Source: CAWDBV01 sp963800705
Lineage (GTDB): Bacteria; Actinomycetota; Thermoleophilia; Solirubrobacterales; 70-9
Direction: 5' to 3'
DNA: 64,000 bases
NCBI GenBank assembly: GCA_963800705.1
Contig: CAWDBV010000002.1
Location: 310,001 to 374,000 of the forward strand
Shown here: one piece after another, positions 18,065-24,494 of the stretch
Numbering within the stretch: the first letter of the stretch is position 1
Layout: each line of letters begins with the position of its first letter
Position numbers and translations under genes: made by a program
The notes under the pieces: model-generated
Told to the model about the DNA's origin: nothing
The model's input: the letters and a program-made list of their open reading frames with translations, nothing else
The model's database searches: none

Positions 18065-19072
18065 TCAGCAGCGATGCACGGCCGCGGCGCTCTGAACGAC
18101 CTCGAAAGCGCTGCCTGGGATCGCCTTGAGCTGATTCAGGTTGGAATCGTCCCAGCGGCGGTCCGATGTGCCTGAGAAGTACCAGTTCGAGCCGTTGTCG
18201 GCGACGATGAAGCCGTATTTCTTCAGCGCCTCGGCGATCGCACGCGCTGGGCCGGTGAACGCCGCGAGGTCATAGGCGGCGTTGAGCCGCAGCCGCAGCC
18301 CCATCGGCGGCGCCGCGGTGCTCGAGCTGTCGCCGGCGCAGTGGGTGCCAGGGTTGACCCACGCCTTCTGCGTTGACTCGACCGTGAGCCGGATCGCGTG
18401 GTTGATCACGCCGGAGGCGGCCTCGTCGAAGCGGACCAGGCCCGGGAAGATCGGCAGCCCGGCGGCGTCGGCCGAGGTGAAGCCCTCGGTCCGGAGCGCG
18501 GGCGAGTTCAGGTCCCAGATCACGCCGCCATCGGCGTTCCAGCGGCCCGGCTTCGGTGTCTTGCGCGGGAACGCGCGGTAGAGCTCCTGCAGCGCGCAGC
18601 GCGAGGTGTCGACGACGAGCACGTGGCGGTCGCCGTCTGACTTCGCCCCGCCCTCGACCGGCGCCGCCAGCGGCACCCGGTAGAGGCCGTGGGTCGACTC
18701 GTCCCCGTAGGCGGTGAACTTGACCTTGGTCCGCTTGCCGCCGCTGACGACCGCGTAGGGGATCCCGTACTGGCGCGGCGAGCCGAAGTCGGGGTGCAGC
18801 GAGGTCCCGCCCTTCGAGTTGATGTAGGAGATGTAGGCGGCCGAGCCCGGATCGAGCGGCGCCTGCGAGATGTCCTGGTTCCAGGCGGTCTGGTCGGGCG
18901 AGGACGGCGAGCCCGGCGGCGCGGCTGATGGCGGGAAGACCGCGCAGGCGCCAAGCGAGGGGTAGGGGCCGAGCGGCAAGCCGCCGCGCTTCTTTTTTGC
19001 GGCCATCGCCAAGCCGCCGACCGCCGCCAACGCCGCGCAGAGGACAACCGCGAGCCCCGCTCTCGTTCGCAT
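18065..19072 (-). CDS. Secreted protein of unknown function
   Basis: 335 residues with a signal peptide (GLAVVLCAALAAVGGLAMA), then a KKKR stretch. Contains many conserved aromatic and acidic blocks: FGSPRQYGIPYAVV, DRHVLVVDTSRCALQELY, WNADGGVIWDLNS, GLPIFPGLVRFDE, NHAIRLTV, LKKYGFIVADNGSNWYFSG. I recall similar secreted proteins in diverse soil bacteria but no assigned function; a carbohydrate-related role is only a guess. GGGGGTA direct repeats (19156-19191) lie 80-120 bases upstream. Confidence 0.8.
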   Translation of the reverse strand: MRTRAGLAVVLCAALAAVGGLAMAAKKKRGGLPLGPYPSLGACAVFPPSAAPPGSPSSPDQTAWNQDISQAPLDPGSAAYISYINSKGGTSLHPDFGSPRQYGIPYAVVSGGKRTKVKFTAYGDESTHGLYRVPLAAPVEGGAKSDGDRHVLVVDTSRCALQELYRAFPRKTPKPGRWNADGGVIWDLNSPALRTEGFTSADAAGLPIFPGLVRFDEAASGVINHAIRLTVESTQKAWVNPGTHCAGDSSSTAAPPMGLRLRLNAAYDLAAFTGPARAIAEALKKYGFIVADNGSNWYFSGTSDRRWDDSNLNQLKAIPGSAFEVVQSAAAVHRC

Positions 19073-19399
19073 GGCCAGGATCCTATGTGTCCTTACATGA
19101 GGAAGGGCCGCCTTCCTGGCGACCCTTTCTCAAATTGGCCCCGTTAGGACGGGCAGGGGGTACGTCACTCGGGGCCCTGTACTTGGGGGTATGTGTGGTC
19201 CGGGCGACGGGAGGCGCCAACATGCGGCAAACGCCCGGAACCTATGGGCCAAGAGAGGAGTTCGGGCGTCCGGCCCAACCTCTGTTCCCTCGGCATGAGA
19301 AGTATCGGTCCGATCCCCGTATTAGTAAATACTCAATAGCCGGGAACTTGGCAACTGCCTTGCTATTGAGGAGTGGAAGCCGGCCGGACGAGCCGCGGA
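19073..19399. other. 327-bp intergenic region
   Basis: No gene is supported here. It contains two GGGGGTA repeats 29 bases apart (19156-19162 and 19185-19191), lying upstream of the minus-strand secreted protein, and a 9-bp perfect inverted repeat CTCAATAGC/GCTATTGAG (19332-19340 and 19362-19370) with a 21-base spacer in locally AT-richer sequence, close to the 3' end of ppx. Nothing else is recognised. Confidence 0.5.
19332..19370. repeat. 9-bp inverted repeat near the end of ppx
   Basis: CTCAATAGC (19332-19340) and GCTATTGAG (19362-19370) are exact reverse complements with a 21-base spacer. It may be a weak terminator for the ppx transcript or a binding site. There is no T-tract on the minus strand. 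Confidence 0.4.
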
Positions 19400-20362
19400 T
19401 CAGGCCGGTGCCATCGCGCTCGACAGAGCCGCGCCCCAGAGAATGTCGTGCTCGGAGGCTTCGATCTCGTCGAGGCCGAAGGCCCGCATCACCTCGACCA
19501 GGATGACGACGCCGGCGACGATCGTCGGCGCCCGCCCGGGATGCAGCCCCGGGATTCGAAGCCGATCGACGAGCGGCAGCGACGCGAGACGCGAGAGCAT
19601 GCGCTGGATCGAGCGCAAGCCGAGCCGGTGGCCGTGGACGCGCTCGGGGTCGTAGGGCTCGAGCTCCAGGTCGATCGCGGCGAGCGAGGTCGGGGTGCCC
19701 GCGACCGCGATCCCGTGCTCGGCGACTGCGCCGGGATCGGCGCCCATCGCGTCGTCGATCAGGTTTCGCATGTCGGCGGCGAGCTCCTCGAGCTCCGCGG
19801 GCCGGGCCGGGTCGCCGGTTAGGTGTCGCTCGGTGTGACGGACGGTGCCCGCCTGCAGCGAGGCGTGGAAATCGACCTCGCCCCCGCGGCCGCAGATCAG
19901 CTCGGTCGAGCCGCCGCCGATGTCGAAGACGAGGGTGGAGCCCGACGAATCGCCGGGAACGATCTCGCCCGAGGTGTCCGGCTCGCGGTTTGCGGTTGCG
20001 CCGAGATAGGTGAGCCCGGCCTCCTGCTCGCCGGAGAGGATCTGGGCGTCGAGCGCGAAGCGCTCGCGAAGCTCGGCCACGAAGGCATCCCCGTTCAAGG
20101 CGTCGCGCGCGGCCGAGGTGGCGACGGCGGTAACCCTCTCCGCTCCCATCTCCTCATATAGCGAGACGTACTTGCCGACCACCCCGCAGACGTCCTCGAT
20201 CGCCTCCGAGCAGAGGCGATGGGTGAGATCGACGCCGCGGCCGAGGCGGGTGACGGTGTTGCGACGCTCGATCTCGCTCACCCGGCCCCCCTTTACGTCG
20301 GCGATCAAAAGCCGGGTCGAGTTGGTCCCCAGGTCGATGACGGCGCAGCGCACGCGCGGCAT
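19400..20362 (-). CDS. ppx: Ppx/GppA exopolyphosphatase-family phosphatase
   Basis: 320 residues, the short two-domain form typical of actinobacteria. ASKHA-fold motifs: AVIDLGTNSTRLLIAD (phosphate 1), ATSAARDALN, the catalytic Glu region GEQEAGLTYLG, and phosphate 2 FDIGGGSTELI. It lacks the C-terminal HD domain of E. coli Ppx. Hydrolyses polyphosphate or pppGpp, and so takes part in the stringent response and phosphate storage. Divergent from the crotonase with only 27 bp between. Confidence 0.92.
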   Translation of the reverse strand: MPRVRCAVIDLGTNSTRLLIADVKGGRVSEIERRNTVTRLGRGVDLTHRLCSEAIEDVCGVVGKYVSLYEEMGAERVTAVATSAARDALNGDAFVAELRERFALDAQILSGEQEAGLTYLGATANREPDTSGEIVPGDSSGSTLVFDIGGGSTELICGRGGEVDFHASLQAGTVRHTERHLTGDPARPAELEELAADMRNLIDDAMGADPGAVAEHGIAVAGTPTSLAAIDLELEPYDPERVHGHRLGLRSIQRMLSRLASLPLVDRLRIPGLHPGRAPTIVAGVVILVEVMRAFGLDEIEASEHDILWGAALSSAMAPA

Positions 20363-20373
20363 CGTATTGGCTC

Positions 20374-20383
20374 CGGATAAGCT
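20374..20383. promoter_or_regulatory. Overlapping divergent -10 elements
   Basis: CGGATAAGCT serves both strands. TAAGCT (20378-20383) ends six bases before the plus ATG at 20390. TATCCG (complement of 20374-20379) ends eleven bases before the minus ATG at 20362. The two hexamers share bases, so the two genes probably compete for polymerase. Confidence 0.5.
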
Positions 20384-20389
20384 CCGTCA

Positions 20390-21205
20390 ATGGCCGTCGA
20401 AGCCGCCCTCGACACCGAGCGGGTCCAGATCGAGATCGAGAACGGGGTCGCCGACGTTCGCCTCGTTCGCGGCGACAAGCACAACGCGCTCGACTGGCGG
20501 ATGTTCGAGTCGATCAACGCCGCGATCGGGGAGCTGCATAGCGCGGCCGGTGTCAGGGCGGTCGTCCTGAGCGGCGAGGGCCCGAGCTTCTGCTCCGGGC
20601 TCGACTTCCCGAGCTTCATGGGCGGCGATCATGAGGTCGGCGACGTCTTCGAGGACGTCGACGATGCCGGCGCCAACACCGCCCAGCGCACCTCGCACGG
20701 CTGGCAGCAACTGCCGGTGCCGGTGATCGCCGCGCTCCACGGGGCCGCGTTCGGCGGCGGCCTGCAGATCGCGCTCGGCGCCGACATCAGGATCGCAGCC
20801 CCCGACGCGCGGATGTCGGTGATGGAGATGAAATACGGGCTGATCCCCGACATGGGGATCACCGCGGCGCTGCCGGGGCTCGTGCGCGCCGACCAGGCGC
20901 GGATGCTCGTCTACACCGGCGAGGTCGTCGAGGCCGAGCACGCCCTCGAGCTAGGCCTCGTGACGATGGTCGACGATGACCCGCTCGCCGCGGCGACCGG
21001 TCTCGCGCACCAGATCGCGGCCAACTCCCCCGACGCGGTTCGTGCCGCGAAGCGGCTGCTGCGCGAGGCATGGCGCGCCCCTGCGGCCGAGGGCCTGGCG
21101 CTCGAGGCCGAGCTCCAGCAGCAGCTGCTCGGTTCACCGAACCAGATCGCCGCGGTGCAGTCAGCGCTCTCGAAGCAGCCGGCCGAGTTCGAGGACCCGG
21201 TCTAG
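20390..21205 (+). CDS. Enoyl-CoA hydratase/isomerase (crotonase) family protein
   Basis: 271 residues. The oxyanion-hole segments are visible (RGDKHNALDW; SGEGPSFCSGLDFPSF) with HGAAFGGGLQIALGADIRIAAPDA and the helix MKYGLIPDMG. The glutamates of true hydratases are not clearly both present: the second position reads M-E-M-K-Y-G-L-I-P-D, so an isomerase or other crotonase reaction is possible. Acts on acyl-CoA thioesters in the cytoplasm. The start is leaderless. Confidence 0.9.
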   Translation: MAVEAALDTERVQIEIENGVADVRLVRGDKHNALDWRMFESINAAIGELHSAAGVRAVVLSGEGPSFCSGLDFPSFMGGDHEVGDVFEDVDDAGANTAQRTSHGWQQLPVPVIAALHGAAFGGGLQIALGADIRIAAPDARMSVMEMKYGLIPDMGITAALPGLVRADQARMLVYTGEVVEAEHALELGLVTMVDDDPLAAATGLAHQIAANSPDAVRAAKRLLREAWRAPAAEGLALEAELQQQLLGSPNQIAAVQSALSKQPAEFEDPV

Positions 21206-21274
21206 CGGCGAAGGCCGACGCGGCCGCCTCGATAGCCTTGGCTCAGACCCTGTAACCGAGGTAAGGAGGCCGCA

Positions 21275-21931
21275 ATGGCTCTGAAGATCGGCGACACCGC
21301 TCCGGACTTCGAAGCGGAGACCACCGAGGGCAAGATCAGCTTCCACGACTGGCTCGGCGACGACTGGGGCGTCCTCTTCTCGCATCCCAAGGACTTCACG
21401 CCCGTCTGCACGACCGAGCTCGGCTACATGGCGAACGCGAAGCCGGAGTTCGACAAGCGCGGCGTCAAGATCATCGGCCTCTCGGTCGACCCGCTCGACA
21501 AACACGAGGACTGGGCCAAGGACATCGAGGAGACCCAGGGCACCGCGCCTAACTACCCGCTGATCGCCGACTCCGACTTCAAGGTTTCGAAGCTCTACGA
21601 CATGCTTCCGGCCGAGGTCGAGGGTGATCCCGGCGACCGGACTCCGGCCGACAACCAGACCGTCCGCAACGTGGTCGTGGTCGGGCCCGACAAGAAGGTG
21701 AAGCTGATCCTGGTCTATCCCATGACCACAGGCCGCAACTTCGACGAGGTGCTGCGCGTGATCGACTCGCTGAAGCTGACCGCCGACCACAAGGTCGCGA
21801 CCCCGGTCAACTGGCAGCCCGGCGAGGACGTGATCATCTCCGGAGCGGTCTCCGACGACGAGGCGAAGGAGCAGTTCGGCGAGTGGGAGTCGCCGAAGCC
21901 CTACATAAGGATCGTCCCGCAGCCGAAGTAG
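21275..21931 (+). CDS. 1-Cys peroxiredoxin (Prx6 family)
   Basis: 218 residues, normal for Prx6. The peroxidatic Cys is in DFTPVCTTELG (residue about 47) and is the only Cys, so this is a 1-Cys enzyme needing an external reductant. C-terminal domain with VYPMTTGRNFDEVLRVIDSL and the NWQPGEDVII motif. Reduces H2O2 and lipid hydroperoxides. A TAGCCT -10 element (21233-21238) and a Shine-Dalgarno (AAGGAGG, 21263-21269) precede it, so this gene has a normal leader. Confidence 0.95.
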   Translation: MALKIGDTAPDFEAETTEGKISFHDWLGDDWGVLFSHPKDFTPVCTTELGYMANAKPEFDKRGVKIIGLSVDPLDKHEDWAKDIEETQGTAPNYPLIADSDFKVSKLYDMLPAEVEGDPGDRTPADNQTVRNVVVVGPDKKVKLILVYPMTTGRNFDEVLRVIDSLKLTADHKVATPVNWQPGEDVIISGAVSDDEAKEQFGEWESPKPYIRIVPQPK

Positions 21932-21981
21932 GCGACGGATGGAGATTTTCACAAGGTCTGCGATAGAATTCAACGCTCCGC

Positions 21982-22055
<74 letters not shown>

Positions 22056-22059
22056 CCTA

Positions 22060-22096
22060 GAGAAAGGCCTCTCACTTCGAGAGGCCTTTCTCGTTA
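22060..22096 (+). terminator. Rho-independent terminator after tRNA-fMet
   Basis: A 14-bp perfect stem, GAGAAAGGCCTCTC (22060-22073) with GAGAGGCCTTTCTC (22079-22092), a five-base loop and a short T-containing tail (GTTAG). The same GAGAAAGG...CCTTTCTCGTT design recurs at 36961-36993 and, degenerated, at 26565-26600 and 33362-33398. Confidence 0.85.
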
Positions 22097-22747
22097 GTGG
22101 TCGCGACGGTCGGCGCTGGTTGGCGATGAGTCCAGCCGCTGCCGTTTACCAGCTAGCCATGGGCGGAGCAGACGGGTGACGGTTGGCATCACCAGATACG
22201 TCATCAACGAGAGCAGCACAAGGGGAAGGACCGCCGCCCTGACGGCGACCGGCCATCCCTTGATCTGAGGGTTCACCCACACCAGAAAGGCGAGAACAAA
22301 GGGGTAGATGGCGAGCACGGAAGTCAGCCACATCTTCCATCGCGGCGGCGGGACGAAAGCATGGCCGTCCGCCGGCAGGCGAAACCAGGTCTCTAGCCCC
22401 GTCCGCTCCACTGCGGGCGGTGCTTCAAGTATGAGTTCCCCCTCTTCGAGTAGCGCAGCCCTTTCGGTGGAGAGGAGCCACGACTCCAAGGCTGCCGGGT
22501 CTCGAAAATGGTGCACGACGCGGTACGCGCCGCCTTTCTGATTCGGGCTGATCACGGTGGCTGCGATATTCCCCTCGTGACGGCGGGCCGCGCTCACCAT
22601 GCGGCGCGCCCATTGCGCCAGCTCCGCGTCTTGGCCCGATCGCGCTCGGAATGTGAAGACCGCGGAATGGCCCTCGACCTGTGCGCCTGTACGACCTGGG
22701 CGTTGAGGGTTTGGCGGCATGATGGAAACCGCTCGTGATTTTCGCAT
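22094..22747 (-). CDS. Antibiotic-biosynthesis-monooxygenase (ABM) domain membrane protein
   Basis: 217 residues (the ATG at residue 10 is an alternative start). Residues about 25-115 form a dimeric ferredoxin-like ABM domain (FTFRARSGQDAELAQWARRM; YRVVHHFRDPAALESWL). Two transmembrane helices follow (WLTSVLAIYPFVLAFLVWV and AVRAAVLPLVLLSLMTYLV) and a basic tail ends the protein. This ABM-plus-two-helix architecture is widespread in bacteria and has no known function. Its stop lies against the tRNA terminator, which may serve both strands. Confidence 0.85.
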   Translation of the reverse strand: MRKSRAVSIMPPNPQRPGRTGAQVEGHSAVFTFRARSGQDAELAQWARRMVSAARRHEGNIAATVISPNQKGGAYRVVHHFRDPAALESWLLSTERAALLEEGELILEAPPAVERTGLETWFRLPADGHAFVPPPRWKMWLTSVLAIYPFVLAFLVWVNPQIKGWPVAVRAAVLPLVLLSLMTYLVMPTVTRLLRPWLAGKRQRLDSSPTSADRRDH

Positions 22748-22849
22748 GCCGGGCTAGAGCGTCTCACCGCGCGAGAGGTCCTCTTCACCCCTGTGCTCGC
22801 GGATGCGTGTCGAGTCGTAGCGAGCGACGAATCGGGCCCCCGCTATGAC

Positions 22850-22896
22850 CCGTTGGGGGGATCTTTGCGCCATGCACCCGTTTGGGGGATCTTGTC
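22850..22896 (+). promoter_or_regulatory. Two GGGGGAT direct repeats, 28 bp apart, upstream of the CAP gene
   Basis: CCCGTTGGGGGGATCTTTG (ending near 22866) and CCCGTTTGGGGGATCTTG (ending near 22894) are near-identical direct repeats whose GAT positions are exactly 28 bp apart, 30-75 bases before the ATG at 22925. The same core and spacing occur upstream of the ice-binding gene at 24414-24460. Confidence 0.55.
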
Positions 22897-22924
22897 TTGC
22901 GCGGCGAGGCCCGATGGTGGAAGC

Positions 22925-23626
22925 ATGAGAAGAGCATCAAAGCTTTACGTCGAATCAGCAGCAGGACTCGCAAAGTCAAAGCGGCTCTCGACAGCCCTGG
23001 CTTCACTGGCGCTCGCCGCCGCCGCCACGCTGGGCCTCCCGGCGAGCTCGCAGGGAGCCGAGTGCCCGGACGCCGATGCTGTGCCGCTGCTGACCCTGTT
23101 CAACGTCCCGCGCTTCGAGAGCTCCCTGCTCTGCCTCATCAACCAGGAGCGGATCGAGCGCGGCCTGCAGACGGTGCGCCCCAATGCTCAGCTCGCCCAG
23201 GCGGCCGCCGCGCACACGGCGTCGATGCGCTGGCAGAGCTTCTTCGCCCACGAATCGCTCGACGGGACGGTCTTCGAGCAACGGATCGAGGCGACCGGCT
23301 ACCTGAACGGAGCCGAGAACTGGCTGGTGGGGGAGAACCTCGGCTGGGGCAGCTCGATCCTCGGCACCCCGCGCTCGATGGTCACGGCGTGGATGAACAG
23401 CCCACCGCATCGCAGGAACGTCCTCGAGGGCCGCTTCGACGAGATCGGGATTGGCGCCGACTGGGGCAGCCCGATCAACCCGTGGCTGCCGCTCTCGGCG
23501 ATCGCGACTACCGACTTCGGAACGTTGACCTCCACCGATCCGGAGGCCGAGAAGCGCGCCAAGACGGCCGCCAAGAAGCTCAAAAAGAAGCGGAAGAAGA
23601 AGCGGAAGAAGAAGCGGGGTAGGTGA
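22925..23626 (+). CDS. Secreted CAP-domain (SCP/PR-1-like) protein with lysine-rich tail
   Basis: 233 residues from ATG 22925 (GGTGGA site upstream). Signal peptide with a longer basic n-region (residues 1-42). CAP domain: CLINQERIERGL (helix 1), AAAAHTASMRWQSFFAHESLDG with the conserved His and SFFAHE, then GENLGWGS, MVTAWMNSPPHRRNVLEGRF and IGIGADWG, giving the usual His/Glu putative metal site. The tail KKLKKKRKKKRKKKRGR is basic but has no cysteines, unlike most tails in this window. Extracellular; role unknown. Confidence 0.9.
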   Translation: MRRASKLYVESAAGLAKSKRLSTALASLALAAAATLGLPASSQGAECPDADAVPLLTLFNVPRFESSLLCLINQERIERGLQTVRPNAQLAQAAAAHTASMRWQSFFAHESLDGTVFEQRIEATGYLNGAENWLVGENLGWGSSILGTPRSMVTAWMNSPPHRRNVLEGRFDEIGIGADWGSPINPWLPLSAIATTDFGTLTSTDPEAEKRAKTAAKKLKKKRKKKRKKKRGR

Positions 23627-23752
23627 CGTTGAGAGGGCGACCGGTTGATCAGCAGCGCCGTGCTCGACGAACGCTGAGCGTCCCCTTGTGAACAGCTCGT
23701 AACTGCCTACTTAATTTCTGGAAGCCTCGGGCACTTCCCCTATCGTTGGGAT

Positions 23753-24406
23753 ATGAACGAGCAAGCCACTGCAGAGAGCAGGTTTGGTTCGCAAGCAGTT
23801 GCCCGCTTGCGAGTGGCACTTGAACGCTCATTGCATCCGATGCTGATCGCCGATGATGAACGGCGCTGGGTGGTCGGTAACGCTTCCGCCTCTGACCTTT
23901 TAGGGGTCCCTCAAGAAGAGATTTCGTGGCGGAGCATGGACGACTTCACGCCCCCGAGCGAACGTACGAAGCTCGAACAGCAATGGCACGAGTTTTTGGT
24001 CAATGGGGAGGCGGAGGGCTGGTACAACCTGTACTTCCCGGACCGTGGGCTGGTGCCGGTTGAATTCAGCGCGACAGCCAATGTGATGCCTTCGCGTCAC
24101 CTAGCGGTTTTCCTCACCCCCGAAAACAGCTCGGTCGAAGGGGGGCAAAGCGATTTGCCTGGCGAGCCTGAGTGGAAAGCGGTCGTGAAGGAAAGGGTCC
24201 GGTCGGAGTTGACCAAGCGGGAGCGTGAGGTCTTGACCCTGGCCGCTTCGGGGTTGAATGGCGGCGAGATCGCCGAGCGCTTGTTCATCTCCCCCGAAAC
24301 CGTCAAATCTCACGTTCAGAATGCAATGGGCAAGCTCGGAGCGCACACGCGGGCGCACGCCGTGGCCATCGCATTGGTGACGGGCGAGATCAGCTGGGAG
24401 ATCTAG
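23753..24406 (+). CDS. PAS-domain LuxR-family transcriptional regulator
   Basis: 217 residues. An N-terminal PAS fold (residues about 20-125: HPMLIADDERRWVVGNASASDLLGVP; DFTPPSERTKLEQQWHEFL) is joined to a C-terminal LuxR/GerE HTH (LTKREREVLTLAASGLNG; ERLFISPETVKSHVQNAMGKL). No receiver domain and no signal peptide. It lies between two secreted-protein genes whose upstream regions carry matching GGGGGAT repeats, so it is the natural candidate to bind them; that is inference. Confidence 0.92.
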   Translation: MNEQATAESRFGSQAVARLRVALERSLHPMLIADDERRWVVGNASASDLLGVPQEEISWRSMDDFTPPSERTKLEQQWHEFLVNGEAEGWYNLYFPDRGLVPVEFSATANVMPSRHLAVFLTPENSSVEGGQSDLPGEPEWKAVVKERVRSELTKREREVLTLAASGLNGGEIAERLFISPETVKSHVQNAMGKLGAHTRAHAVAIALVTGEISWEI

Positions 24407-24413
24407 GTGCTGG

Positions 24414-24490
24414 TCCTTTCGGGGGATATTCGAACCTCTCATCCTTTCGGGGGATCGTGGTTGCCGGTTCCCGCCCCGATGGGGGATTAC
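24414..24490 (+). promoter_or_regulatory. Three GGGGGAT direct repeats upstream of the ice-binding gene
   Basis: TCCTTTCGGGGGATATTCG (24414-24432) and TCCTTTCGGGGGATCGTGG (24442-24460) repeat at exactly 28 bp. A third core, CGATGGGGGATTACC, follows 32 bp later (24478-24490). The third lies 8 bases before the ATG at 24495 and may double as a weak ribosome site. The pair spacing equals that upstream of the CAP gene. Confidence 0.6.
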
Positions 24491-24494
24491 CACC

